The notes: generated by a model from the letters alone, not told the origin. A stretch of DNA of 46,376 bases from Clostridia bacterium (GCA_017461005.1 JAFTZU010000145.1:1-46376), one strand, 5' to 3'; shown: positions 25,142 through 33,294, counted from the first letter of the stretch. Program-made: numbers and translations.

Positions 25142-25714
25142 ATGACAGAATTCGAAAAAATGGAAGCAGGTCTTGTGTACGACTGCAACGATGAAGATAT
25201 ATTGAAAGTCCAGCTGCCCTTCGTCGAGAAGCACTGGGACTTCAACCAGCTGCGGCCGACGGACTTCGAAGGCAAACAGGCGTTCATGAAAGAAGTTTTC
25301 GCCGAGTGCGGTGAGAACTGTTATATCGAACTGCCGTTCCGGGCCAACTGGGGCGGTGCGCACCTGCACCTCGGCAATGACGTGTTCATCAACTTCAACC
25401 TGACGGCGGTGGATGACGGACACATCTATATCGGAGACAAGGTCCTCATCGCGCCGAACGTGACCCTGACGACCGCCGCCCATCCGATCGACCCGGAACA
25501 GCGGGCGAAGGGCCTGCAGTTCAACAAGGACATCCACATCGGGAACAACGTGTGGATCGGCGCGGGCGCGATCATCCTGCCCGGCGTCACCATCGGTGAC
25601 AACACGGTCATCGGCGCCGGAAGCATCGTGACGAAGGACATCCCCGCGAACGTCGTCGCCGTCGGCAACCCCTGCCGTGTGATGCGGGAGATCGGGGAAG
25701 AGGAGCAGAGATAA
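25142..25714 (+). CDS. sugar O-acetyltransferase (maltose/galactoside acetyltransferase family)
   Basis: A left-handed beta-helix acetyltransferase of LacA/Maa type that moves acetyl from acetyl-CoA to a sugar hydroxyl. The N-terminal cap is MTEFEKMEAGLVYDCND. Hexapeptide repeats follow, with TTAAHPIDPEQR (catalytic His) and NNVWIGAGAIILPGVTIGDNTVIGAGSIVTKDIPANVVAVGNPCRV. The ATG at 25142 fits family N-termini and has AGGTGA 4 nt upstream. An earlier ATG at 25118 overlaps the sfsA stop and is possible. A beta-galactosidase gene lies in the neighbouring operon. Confidence 0.9.
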   Translation: MTEFEKMEAGLVYDCNDEDILKVQLPFVEKHWDFNQLRPTDFEGKQAFMKEVFAECGENCYIELPFRANWGGAHLHLGNDVFINFNLTAVDDGHIYIGDKVLIAPNVTLTTAAHPIDPEQRAKGLQFNKDIHIGNNVWIGAGAIILPGVTIGDNTVIGAGSIVTKDIPANVVAVGNPCRVMREIGEEEQR

Positions 25715-26190
25715 TGGCAGAAGAAAAAACCAATGTCATGAGGACACTGGAACAGAAAAAGGTCCCGTACACAGCACACTGCTATGTCGAGACCGGGGAG
25801 ACGAACGGCGTGAAAGTGGCCGCTCTGCTCGGCGAACCGCCGGAGCACGTATTCAAAACACTGGTCACGGTCGGGAAGACGGGGAAGAACTATGTCTTCG
25901 TCGTCCCGGTCGCGGAGGAACTGGACCTCAAGAAGGCCGCGAAAGCGGTCGGGGAGAAGTCGATCGCCATGATCAAAGCGAAGGAACTCCTGCCGCTCAC
26001 CGGCTATGTCCACGGCGGCTGTTCCCCGATCGGCATGAAGAAGTTCTTCCGGACGACCATCCACGAGTCGGCCAAAGACTGCCCGACCTTTTATGTGTCC
26101 GCCGGGAAGATCGGCTACCAGATCGAACTGGCGCCCGCCGACCTCGCCCGGGTCATCCGCTTCGATTACGCGGACCTCGTCGTGGAATAA
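25714..26190 (+). CDS. ybaK: Cys-tRNA(Pro)/Cys-tRNA(Cys) deacylase YbaK
   Basis: Hydrolyses mischarged Cys-tRNA(Pro). The 158-residue YbaK/EbsC fold is complete: TLEQKKVPYTAHCY, AALLGEPPEHVFKTLV (conserved catalytic Lys in FKTLV), VPVAEELDLKKAAKA, GYVHGGCSPIGMKK and SAGKIGYQIELAPADL. The ATG shares one base with the stop of the acetyltransferase gene (TAATG). Its 3' end overlaps the convergent merR gene by 25 bp. Confidence 0.95.
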   Translation: MAEEKTNVMRTLEQKKVPYTAHCYVETGETNGVKVAALLGEPPEHVFKTLVTVGKTGKNYVFVVPVAEELDLKKAAKAVGEKSIAMIKAKELLPLTGYVHGGCSPIGMKKFFRTTIHESAKDCPTFYVSAGKIGYQIELAPADLARVIRFDYADLVVE

Positions 26191-26927
26191 ATGTCGATCG
26201 CCTGAGAGACGAACTCCGCTGTGCCGGGACCACCCGCGGCGTCGATGTTCTCTTTGAACTCGCCGTCGGCGGCATACATCTTGCCAAGGCCACTCAGGAT
26301 CTCCGGCGTGCAGTGGTAGAAGTGCTCCGTGATGTAGTCCTGAAGCTCTTTTACCAGCGCCTGTGCTTCTTCGCTTCCCGGCGCGGTGTTGCCTGACTGC
26401 AGTGCGCCGAACTTTGCGAAGATCGCCATGAATTCTTGCGCGAAGGCCTGTTCGTCTTCCGACGTCCGCCCGGCGCTCTTGATCTCGTATTCTTTATACG
26501 CATCCGTGTCAGAGTACTGTTCTCTGGCACGTTTTGCATATTCATCGAGTTTCGATTTGTCAAATGCTTTGAAGTCCATCGTATGGCTCCTTTCTGTATG
26601 TCGTTCTGCCTGCAACTCTTCCGCCAGTCGAATGAGGCGTTCGAGTCTCTCTTTCTTCATTGTAAGAAGTTCGACCTGCTGCTGAAGGGCTTTCTCTTTG
26701 TCATGAGCGGGGCTGTCGAGGATCGCTTTGATGTCTTTGAGCGGGAACTCCAGTTCCCGGAACAGCAGGATCTCCTGCAATGTGGCGAGCTGCTCCTCTT
26801 CATACAGCCGGTACCCGGCCTCAGTCCTCTCGCTGGGGGACAGCAGCCCGATGTCATCGTAGTACTGCAACGTCCTCACACTTACGCCCGTCAGTTCACT
26901 GACCTGTTTCACCGTCATCGGCTTCAT
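26166..26927 (-). CDS. MerR family regulator with TipAS antibiotic-recognition domain
   Basis: A 253-residue transcription factor. The MerR winged helix MTVKQVSELTGVSVRTLQYYDDIGLLSPSERTEAGYRLY is followed by a dimerisation coiled coil (about 80-110). The C-terminal TipAS helical domain (about 120-250) has YAKRAREQYSDTDAYKEYE and FYHCTPEILSGLGKMYAAD. Family members bind hydrophobic compounds and activate long-spacer promoters. The ATG at 26927 has AAGGAGGTGGC upstream. A matching MerR-type promoter lies just before the gene, so autoregulation is likely. No efflux gene is adjacent. Confidence 0.92.
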   Translation of the reverse strand: MKPMTVKQVSELTGVSVRTLQYYDDIGLLSPSERTEAGYRLYEEEQLATLQEILLFRELEFPLKDIKAILDSPAHDKEKALQQQVELLTMKKERLERLIRLAEELQAERHTERSHTMDFKAFDKSKLDEYAKRAREQYSDTDAYKEYEIKSAGRTSEDEQAFAQEFMAIFAKFGALQSGNTAPGSEEAQALVKELQDYITEHFYHCTPEILSGLGKMYAADGEFKENIDAAGGPGTAEFVSQAIDIYSTTRSA

Positions 26928-26957
26928 GCCAGCCACCTCCTTCTCTGTGACAACTAT

Positions 26958-26988
26958 ACCATAAACCCTCACGCAACGTGAGAGTCAA
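26958..26988 (-). promoter_or_regulatory. MerR-type 19-bp-spacer promoter with operator
   Basis: Read on the minus strand: TTGACT, a 19-bp spacer, then TATGGT. The spacer holds the perfect palindrome CTCACG-TTG-CGTGAG. The over-long spacer with a central palindrome is the usual architecture for MerR-family control, and the gene downstream is merR itself. Confidence 0.75.
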
Positions 26989-27021
26989 GGATGATTTTGA
27001 GAAAAATGGGTAAATCGCCCC

Positions 27022-27050
27022 TTGACTTCAGGGGAGAGGGCTTATATAAT
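27022..27050 (+). promoter_or_regulatory. promoter of the ylxM-ffh-rpsP cluster
   Basis: TTGACT, 17-bp spacer, TATAAT. The leader after it (27061-27127) can form two hairpins, GTAAAG/CTTTAC and GCCGG/CCGGC, before the ylxM ribosome-binding site. Confidence 0.85.
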
Positions 27051-27127
27051 AATGGAGCTGTAAAGAGAAAAGACTTTACAGGCAGCCGGTACAGAGCCGG
27101 CAATCTCAGGATCGGAGGTCGAAGACA

Positions 27128-27493
27128 GTGACGAAGAATTTCGAGCAGATCAATCTTCTTCTGGACTTTTACGGCAGCATGCTGACCGAGCGTCAGAGAA
27201 GCTTCCTCGAGTACTACTATGAAGATGACCTGTCACTGGCAGAGATCGCCGAAAACGAAGGGATCACCCGTCAGGGTGTCCGTGACGCGATCAAGCGTGC
27301 CGAAGGTCAGCTCTACCAGATGGAGGAGCGCCTGGGGCTCGCCAAACGGTTCGCTGAAGTACAGAAAGGTCTCCGGGAGATCGACGAAGCGGCGGAGAGC
27401 ATCTACGAATGCAACATGAGAACGGGCCTGTCCCGGGAGATCAATGAGGCATGCGTCAAGATCCGGTTCCTCGCCGGTTCCCTCAGCGAATAA
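27128..27493 (+). CDS. ylxM: YlxM, SRP-associated helix-turn-helix protein
   Basis: A 121-residue UPF0122 protein with a sigma-4-like helix-turn-helix (LTERQRSFLEYYYEDDLSLAEIAENEGITRQGVRDAIKRAE). It is found directly before ffh throughout Firmicutes and is linked to the signal recognition particle. The start is GTG, preceded by CGGAGG. The C-terminal third is longer than the shortest homologues and predicted helical. ffh begins 12 bp downstream. Confidence 0.93.
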   Translation: MTKNFEQINLLLDFYGSMLTERQRSFLEYYYEDDLSLAEIAENEGITRQGVRDAIKRAEGQLYQMEERLGLAKRFAEVQKGLREIDEAAESIYECNMRTGLSREINEACVKIRFLAGSLSE

Positions 27494-27504
27494 AGGAGAA
27501 GCAC

Positions 27505-28878
27505 ATGGCATTTGAAGGACTGTCAGACAGACTTGAAGGTGCATTCAAGCGTCTGAAAAGCAAAGGTTCCCTGAATGAACAAGACGTACGTGAAGCCATG
27601 CGCGAAGTCCGCCTCGCCTTACTCGAAGCGGACGTCAGCTACAAAGTCGCGAAGGACTTCACTGCGAAAGTCACGGAACGGGCCATCGGCGCCCAGGTCA
27701 TGTCCAGCCTGACGCCTGCACAGATGGTCATCAAGATCGTCAACGAAGAACTCACGGAACTCATGGGCGGCACACAGACCCGCCTCGCGGAAGCACAGCA
27801 TCCGCCGACAGTCATCATGATGGTCGGTCTCCAGGGTTCCGGTAAAACCACACACTGTGCGAAGATCGCCAAGAAACTGAAGGGCGAAGGCCACCGGCCC
27901 CTGCTGGTCGCCTGCGACGTCTACCGTCCCGCCGCCATCTAGCAGTTACAGGTGGTCGGCCAGAACGCCGGTGTCCCGGTGTATGAAGCCGGACAGGGCG
28001 ACCCGGTCGAGATCGCGCAGAACGGCATCCGCCTGGCGAAAGACCAGGGGTATGACTACGTCTTTATCGACACCGCCGGTCGTCTCCACGTAGACGAACA
28101 GCTCATGCAGGAACTGCAGAACATCAAGTCTGCCGTCCACCCGCACGAGATCCTGCTGGTCGTCGACTCCATGACCGGTCAGGACGCCGTCAACGTGGCA
28201 TCCTCGTTCAACGACCAGGTCGGCATCGACGGCATCGTCCTCACCAAGCTGGACGGTGACACCCGTGGAGGTGCCGCACTTTCCGCAAGGGCCATTACCG
28301 GTAAGCCCATCAAATTCTCCGGTACCGGCGAGAAGCTCGACGACCTCGAGTACTTCCACCCGGACAGAATGGCTTCCCGGATCCTCGGCATGGGCGATAT
28401 GCTCTCGCTCATCGAACGGGCGGAACAGCAGTATTCCGACGAAGAAGCCGAAAAGATGGAGAAGAAACTCCGCAAGAACAAGTTCGACATGAACGACCTG
28501 CTCGACAACCTGCAGAAGGTCCGCAAGCTCGGTCCGCTGAAAGATGTCCTCGGGATGCTCCCGGGCGTCGGCAGCCAGCTGAAGGACGTGGACATCGACG
28601 AGCACCAGTTCGACCGCATCCAGGCCCTCATCCTCTCGATGACGCCGCAGGAGCGGGAAAAACCCGAGATCCTCGATGCCTCGCGCAAGCGCCGCATCGC
28701 CGCGGGTTCCGGCCAGAAGGTCGAAGACGTCAATCGCCTGCTTGCCCAGTACAAGCAGATGCAGAAAATGTTCAAACAGATGAACAGCAAAAAAGCCAGA
28801 AAACAGTTACAGAGACTGACAGCAAACGGGAATATGGACGGCCTCAAGGACCTCGATATCACCAAGCTCGGTATGTAA
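27505..28878 (+). CDS. ffh: signal recognition particle protein Ffh, interrupted by an in-frame TAG at codon 146
   Basis: The SRP GTPase that delivers nascent membrane proteins to FtsY. The frame runs from ATG 27505 (AAAGGAG upstream) to TAA 28878 with one internal stop, TAG at 27940-27942. Before it: N domain, G1 GLQGSGKTT (from residue 108), G2 DVYRPAAI. After it, in the same frame: QLQVVGQ, G3 DTAGRLH, VVDSMTGQDAV, G4 TKLDGDTRGGAA, and the Met-rich M domain (QYKQMQKMFKQM). The interrupted position is usually Lys in homologues, so a single base change (for example AAG to TAG) explains it. Nothing else looks decayed. Ffh is essential in most bacteria, so a sequencing error, mixed population or suppressor tRNA must be considered. 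Confidence 0.9.
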
Positions 28879-28904
28879 CCTGAAAAACATTGGAGGAAAA
28901 AACC

Positions 28905-29150
28905 ATGGCAGTTAAAATCAGACTTAGAAGAATGGGCGCCAAGAGACAGCCGTCCTATCGTGTTGTTGTCGCAGATTCCAGATATCCGCGTGACGGCCGT
29001 TTCATCGAGGAGATCGGTTTCTATGATCCCACCAAGAGCCCGTCTGTCATCCGCATCGACAACGAAAAAGCTCAGCAGTGGCTCAAGAACGGCGCTCAGC
29101 CGACCGATACTGTTCGGGCTCTCCTGAAGAAGTCCGGCGCGATCCAGTAA
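28905..29150 (+). CDS. rpsP: 30S ribosomal protein S16
   Basis: An 81-residue bS16, complete: [26 protein letters not shown], then [11 protein letters not shown] and [17 protein letters not shown] precedes the ATG by about 8 nt. It is in the classical order ffh-rpsP-khpA-rimM-trmD. Confidence 0.98.
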   Translation: MAVKIRLRRMGAKRQPSYRVVVADSRYPRDGRFIEEIGFYDPTKSPSVIRIDNEKAQQWLKNGAQPTDTVRALLKKSGAIQ

Positions 29151-29163
29151 GCGGAGGCGCAGC

Positions 29164-29397
29164 ATGCAGGAATTACTCACCAGCATTGCCCAGGGTCTCG
29201 TCGAAGACCCGGCCAGTGTGACTGTCACTGTTGACGAGCCGAACGAGAACGGTGTCACCGTATACCATCTCCACGTGGCCGCCGACGACATGGGCAGAGT
29301 CATTGGCAAACAGGGGCGCATCGCCAAAGCGATCCGTACCGTCATGAGAGCCGCAGCCAACCGCGCTGAGACCCGCATCGCTGTCGAGATCGACTGA
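29164..29397 (+). CDS. khpA: KH domain RNA-binding protein KhpA
   Basis: A 77-residue single-KH protein with the GXXG loop in VIGKQGRIAKAIRTVMRAAA. In Firmicutes KhpA pairs with KhpB to bind RNA and influence cell elongation and division. It starts 13 bp after rpsP and is followed by a hairpin before rimM. Confidence 0.95.
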   Translation: MQELLTSIAQGLVEDPASVTVTVDEPNENGVTVYHLHVAADDMGRVIGKQGRIAKAIRTVMRAAANRAETRIAVEID

Positions 29398-29408
29398 TTG
29401 CAAACGAA

Positions 29409-29445
29409 CAGGGTATCTGCCACAAAGCAGGTACCCTTTTGTTTT
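29409..29445 (+). terminator. weak terminator or attenuator between khpA and rimM
   Basis: Stem AGGGTA-CTGC/GCAG-TACCCT with one mismatch, a CACAAA loop, then TTTTGTTTT. The imperfect T-tract suggests partial termination inside the operon. Confidence 0.6.
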
Positions 29446-29462
29446 CCCGAAGGAGGAGTCCG

Positions 29463-29996
29463 ATGAAACTTCAATACCTGGAACTCGGAAAGGTGCAGAA
29501 CACCCACGGCGTGCGGGGAGAACTGCGGGTGGAGCCCTGGTGCGACGACCCGGCACTCTTCGACGTCGTCGAGACCGTCTACCTCAAGAAGGACTGCAAA
29601 GAGCCATACCGTGTGGTCTCCTGGAGACCGCACAAACACCTCGTGCTCCTGACGCTGGCCGGCGTGGGCGATGTAGACACCGCGGCGCGGCTCAAGAACC
29701 GCATCCTCTATGTGGAGCGGGATGCCATTGCCGACACGCTTCCCGAGGGGAAACACTTCATCGCCGAAATGGTCGGATGTGAGGTCCGGAACGCGGACGA
29801 CGAGTCGGTCGTCTACGGCAAACTCACCGACGTCTTCAACCGCGGGGCGAACAATGTCTGGGAGATCCGCAACGGGGACAAGGAGTACCTGATGCCGGAC
29901 ATCCCGGGGATCGTCGTGTCCGTGGACATCGAGAAGGAAGTCGCCCTCGTGCGGCCCATTCCCGGCATCTTTGACGACGCGGAGGAAGTGCGATGA
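29463..29996 (+). CDS. rimM: ribosome maturation factor RimM
   Basis: A 177-residue 30S assembly factor that binds S19. The N-terminal RimM domain has LELGKVQNTHGVRGELRVEPWCDDP, and the C-terminal PRC-barrel domain has VYGKLTDVFNRGANNVWEIRNGDKEYLMPDIPGIVVSVD. AAGGAGGA precedes the ATG. Its stop overlaps the trmD ATG by 4 bp. Confidence 0.96.
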   Translation: MKLQYLELGKVQNTHGVRGELRVEPWCDDPALFDVVETVYLKKDCKEPYRVVSWRPHKHLVLLTLAGVGDVDTAARLKNRILYVERDAIADTLPEGKHFIAEMVGCEVRNADDESVVYGKLTDVFNRGANNVWEIRNGDKEYLMPDIPGIVVSVDIEKEVALVRPIPGIFDDAEEVR

Positions 29997-30736
29997 GGAT
30001 CGACATCATGACGCTGTTCCCGGAGATGTGCGAGGCGTTCCTCTCCGAGAGCATCATCGGCAGAGCCCGGGAAGCGGGACACGTGGACATCCGCTGTGTC
30101 AACATCCGGGACTACGCCGGCAACAAACACAACCGGGTGGACGACTACCCCTACGGCGGCGGGACCGGTATGGTCATGCAGCCGAACCCCATCTATGACT
30201 GCTACAAAGCCGTCACGGAGGACGGGGCGCGGAAGTGCCACCTCATCTACCTGACGCCCCAGGGGAAGACCCTGACTCAGCAGCGGGTCCGGGAACTCTC
30301 CGAAATGGACGACCTCGTGTTCCTGTGCGGCCACTATGAAGGGGTCGACGAACGGGTCATCGAAGAGATCGTCGACGAACAGATCTCGATCGGCGATTAT
30401 GTCCTCACCGGCGGGGAACTGCCCGCCCTCATCCTCGCGGACAGCATCTCCCGGATGCTGCCGGGCGTCCTCGCGAACGAAGACGCCTACACGGAGGAGA
30501 GCCACTACGGCCACCTCCTCGAATACCCCCAGTACACCCGTCCCGCCGAGTGGCAGGGCAGGGAAGTGCCGGACGTGCTGCTCTCCGGAGACCACGGGAA
30601 AGTGGACCGGTGGCGGCTCGAACAGGCCGTGGCCCGCACGTACGAGCGCCGGCCCGACATGCTGGAGGCCGCGGAGGCATCCGGCGAACTGACGAAAGAA
30701 GAACAGGAGATCCTCGACGCGCTCCGGTCGTCATGA
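29993..30736 (+). CDS. trmD: tRNA (guanine-N1)-methyltransferase TrmD
   Basis: Methylates G37 of tRNAs using SAM through a trefoil-knot fold. The 247-residue protein has MTLFPEMCEAFL, DDYPYGGGTGMVM, LCGHYEGVDERV, and knot motif SIGDYVLTGGELPALILAD, then YTRPAEWQGREVPDVLLSGDHGKVDRWR. It overlaps rimM as ATGA. The usual next gene, rplS (L19), is missing here; a 272-bp gap and an HPr gene follow. Confidence 0.97.
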   Translation: MRIDIMTLFPEMCEAFLSESIIGRAREAGHVDIRCVNIRDYAGNKHNRVDDYPYGGGTGMVMQPNPIYDCYKAVTEDGARKCHLIYLTPQGKTLTQQRVRELSEMDDLVFLCGHYEGVDERVIEEIVDEQISIGDYVLTGGELPALILADSISRMLPGVLANEDAYTEESHYGHLLEYPQYTRPAEWQGREVPDVLLSGDHGKVDRWRLEQAVARTYERRPDMLEAAEASGELTKEEQEILDALRSS

Positions 30737-31008
30737 CTACATTTTGTGGATCGTGTTCAGAAGGCCACTATATACAGGTCTGACAAAAACCGGAAACTGT
30801 CGTGATAGTACAAAAGAGACCCGAAAAAACTGTGAAATCTTCACAAACTAAAAATCGAAAAAGGGTCCTTGTTTGTCCGCTCGAACGAAATATCTGAAAA
30901 GCGCCCAATTTGGCGATTTTTCTCATTGACGAGGGGTACCTCCTTGCATATAATATTCAAGAAATTTGTTAAACAACTTTTCTTTTTCAATTTGTGAGGG
31001 AATTTGCT
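30737..31008. other. intergenic region between trmD and ptsH
   Basis: AT-rich and without a gene. It holds a perfect palindrome TGTGAA-ATC-TTCACA (30831-30845), a weak hairpin CGCC/GGCG followed by TTTTT at 30902-30921 that could end the trmD transcript, and the ptsH promoter at 30926-30954. Confidence 0.6.
30926..30954 (+). promoter_or_regulatory. strong promoter of ptsH
   Basis: TTGACG, 17-bp spacer, perfect TATAAT at 30949-30954; the closest match to a consensus promoter in the window. Confidence 0.85.
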
Positions 31009-31272
31009 ATGTATGTCAAAAGCGTAAAAGTTCAGAATCAGGTTGGTTTACATGCCCGTCCGGCAACGTTCTTCATCCAGAAGGCTAACGAGTTCAAGTC
31101 CAGCATCTGGGTCGAGAAAGACGAGAGACGCGTCAACGCCAAGTCCCTTCTCGGCGTTCTGTCCCTTGGCATCATGGGCGGCACCGACATCAAGATCATG
31201 GCCGGCGGCTCCGATGAAGAGGAAGCAGTCGATGCTCTGGTCGCTCTTGTCGAATCCGGCTTCGCTGAATAA
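31009..31272 (+). CDS. ptsH: phosphocarrier protein HPr
   Basis: An 87-residue HPr with His15 in VGLHARPATFF, which takes phosphate from Enzyme I, and Ser46 in NAKSLLGVLSLG, the HPr kinase site used in catabolite control. ATG 31009 was chosen because TGAGGG lies 9 nt upstream. It is monocistronic with its own strong promoter and terminator, so it is probably the general HPr, in contrast to the copy in the fru operon. No ptsI is in the window. Confidence 0.95.
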   Translation: MYVKSVKVQNQVGLHARPATFFIQKANEFKSSIWVEKDERRVNAKSLLGVLSLGIMGGTDIKIMAGGSDEEEAVDALVALVESGFAE

Positions 31273-31294
31273 TCGATCTTAAATAAAAAAACCG

Positions 31295-31322
31295 AGCACA
31301 CTGCCTTGGCGGTGTGCTTGTT
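31295..31322. terminator. terminator after ptsH
   Basis: Stem AGCACACTG/CGGTGTGCT with a CCTTGG loop, preceded by seven A and followed by an imperfect T-tract TTGTT. Confidence 0.7.
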
Positions 31323-31332
31323 CTGTTATAAT
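31306..31332 (+). promoter_or_regulatory. uvrC promoter overlapping the ptsH terminator
   Basis: Perfect TATAAT at 31327-31332 with TTGGCG 15 bp upstream, inside the terminator hairpin. The -35 spacing is short, so the -10 is the firmer part. Confidence 0.5.
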
Positions 31333-31355
31333 AGGAAAAAAGGGATGTGAAGTAC

Positions 31356-33254
31356 ATGGAGAACCCGAAGATGAAAGAACTGAGAGCGAAGGCGATGCGC
31401 CTGCCTCTGGTCCCCGGCGTCTACATCATGAAGGATGCCAGAGGGGAAGTCATCTACATCGGTAAGGCGAAAGTCCTGAAGAACCGGGTCAGTCAGTACT
31501 TCGGCTCTCAGAACAACCACTCGACGAAGGTCCGCCGCATGGTGGAGAACGTCCGGGACTTCGACTACATCCTCTGCGGCAGTGAGTTCGAAGCGCTCAT
31601 CCTCGAGTGCAGCCTCATCAAGCAGAACATGCCGAAGTACAACATCCTTCTGAAGGATGACAAGGGCTACCGGTACGTGAAGATCACGAACGAAGAGTGG
31701 CGCCGCATCAAATACGTCAAGCAGAAGCAGGAAGAGGACGCGAAGTACATCGGACCGTACCTCTCGGGGTTCGTCGTCAGCGAGTCGGTCGACGCCGCGC
31801 TCAAGATCTTCAAACTCCCGGACTGTAACCGCACGTTCCCCGGCACCGGCCCCAATGTGAGGCCCTGCCTCCGGTATTACATCGGTCAGTGCAGCGCGCC
31901 CTGCTGCGGGAAGATCTCCCTCGAGGACTACAATGTGGCCGTCGACGAAGCCATCGAGTTCCTGAAAGGGGAAGTGAAGCGCGGCGGCACGAAGGAGTAC
32001 GTCGAACTCCTCGAAGCCCGGATGGAACACTATGCCGAGAACCTCGAGTTCGAACGGGCCGCCGAGATGCGGGACCGGATCAACGCCATCCGCCGCATGT
32101 CGGAAAAACAGAAGGTCATCCTGAGCGGTTCCGACACCGAAGACGTGTTCGCGCTGGCCCGGGAAGACGACCGCATCTGTTTCAACGTCCTTCGCATCAA
32201 CGACGGACGCCTCTCGTCCAGCGAGACCTACTTCACGGAACTGGATGAGTCCCTCGAAAACACCCGCGCGGAAATGCTGAAGCGCTACTATACCTTACAC
32301 GGCGATGTACCGCCCCGGATCATCCTGGACGGCCCCGCGACGGACGACGAGCTCATCGAGCAGTGGCTCTCCGAGATGGCCGGCCGGAAGTGCCGGCTCG
32401 TCGTCCCCCAGAAAGGCCGGCAGCTCGAGCTCTCCCAGATGTCGAAGAACAACGCCTACGAGAAGCTCGCGCAGACCCACAAGCGCTCCAAAGCGGACAC
32501 CGCGGTCATCGAGCTCGGCGAGATGCTCGGCCTTTCGAGCCCGCCGGAGTTCATCGAGTCCTACGACATCTCCCATACGGCGGGCGCGGATGCCGTCGGC
32601 GGCATGGTCGTCTTCAAGAACGGCGTGCCCTACAAGGATTCCTACCGCAAGTTCACCATCAAGGAAGCGGTCGGAGGCGACGACTACGGCAGCATGGAAG
32701 AAGTGCTGGACCGCCGGTTCGCCCACTACTTCAAAGACCTCGAGGAACTGAAGGAGAAGGCGGAGGCCGAAGGGAAGGACCTCGAAGAACTGCTGCAGAA
32801 CGCCAAAGGTTTCGCACGGCTCCCGGACCTCATCCTCATGGACGGCGGTCTCGGTCAGGTCCACTCCGCGCAGAAGATCCTGCGCAAGTACGACCTCGAC
32901 ATCCCCATCTTCGGCATGGTCAAGGACTCGAAGCACCGGACCCGCGCCATCGCCCATGACGGGGGAGAGATCTCCATCTCCCAGGCCCGGAAAGTCTTTG
33001 CCCTCGTCACGGGCATCCAGGACGAGGTCCACCGCTACGCGATCGGCTTCCACCACCAGAAACATTCGAAGGGCGCCCGCAAGAGCACACTCACCGACAT
33101 CCCCGGCATCGGACCGAAAAAGGCGGAGATCCTCTGGAAGGAATTCAAGACCCTCGACGCCATGCGCCGGGCGGACATCGCGGACCTCGCGGCCGTCCCC
33201 GGCATCTCCAATACGGACGCGGTGAACATCAAAAAAGTCCTTCATTATAATTAG
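31356..33254 (+). CDS. uvrC: excinuclease ABC subunit UvrC
   Basis: The nuclease subunit of nucleotide excision repair, making both incisions around a lesion. It has a GIY-YIG domain (PLVPGVYIMKDARGEVIYIGKAKVLKNRVSQYF), a UVR helix that binds UvrB (ELLEARMEHYAENLEFERAAEMRDRI), the RNase-H-like domain (FIESYDISHTAGADAVGGMVVF, PDLILMDGGLGQV), and C-terminal helix-hairpin-helix (LTDIPGIGPKKAEILW). Length is 632 residues from ATG 31356, which has GGGA 10 nt upstream; a GTG at 31347 is too close. It ends in TAG. Confidence 0.97.
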   Translation: MENPKMKELRAKAMRLPLVPGVYIMKDARGEVIYIGKAKVLKNRVSQYFGSQNNHSTKVRRMVENVRDFDYILCGSEFEALILECSLIKQNMPKYNILLKDDKGYRYVKITNEEWRRIKYVKQKQEEDAKYIGPYLSGFVVSESVDAALKIFKLPDCNRTFPGTGPNVRPCLRYYIGQCSAPCCGKISLEDYNVAVDEAIEFLKGEVKRGGTKEYVELLEARMEHYAENLEFERAAEMRDRINAIRRMSEKQKVILSGSDTEDVFALAREDDRICFNVLRINDGRLSSSETYFTELDESLENTRAEMLKRYYTLHGDVPPRIILDGPATDDELIEQWLSEMAGRKCRLVVPQKGRQLELSQMSKNNAYEKLAQTHKRSKADTAVIELGEMLGLSSPPEFIESYDISHTAGADAVGGMVVFKNGVPYKDSYRKFTIKEAVGGDDYGSMEEVLDRRFAHYFKDLEELKEKAEAEGKDLEELLQNAKGFARLPDLILMDGGLGQVHSAQKILRKYDLDIPIFGMVKDSKHRTRAIAHDGGEISISQARKVFALVTGIQDEVHRYAIGFHHQKHSKGARKSTLTDIPGIGPKKAEILWKEFKTLDAMRRADIADLAAVPGISNTDAVNIKKVLHYN

Positions 33255-33264
33255 ATTATAATAG

Positions 33265-33294
33265 TTGACAAACAAAGTGCTCATGTGAGACAAT
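33265..33294 (+). promoter_or_regulatory. promoter of rsmD-coaD
   Basis: Perfect TTGACA at 33265-33270, 18-bp spacer, GACAAT. It lies 29 bp before the rsmD ATG. Confidence 0.7.

Noticed and set aside
27051-27127. Small SRP RNA between the promoter and ylxM
   Set aside because: The two hairpins lack the conserved SRP helix-8 GGAA/AGCAG loops, and the segment is too short.
27451-27942. Treating ffh as two separate genes
   Set aside because: Both parts are in the same frame with no gap in homology, and the second part's first Met lies well inside the GTPase domain without a ribosome-binding site.
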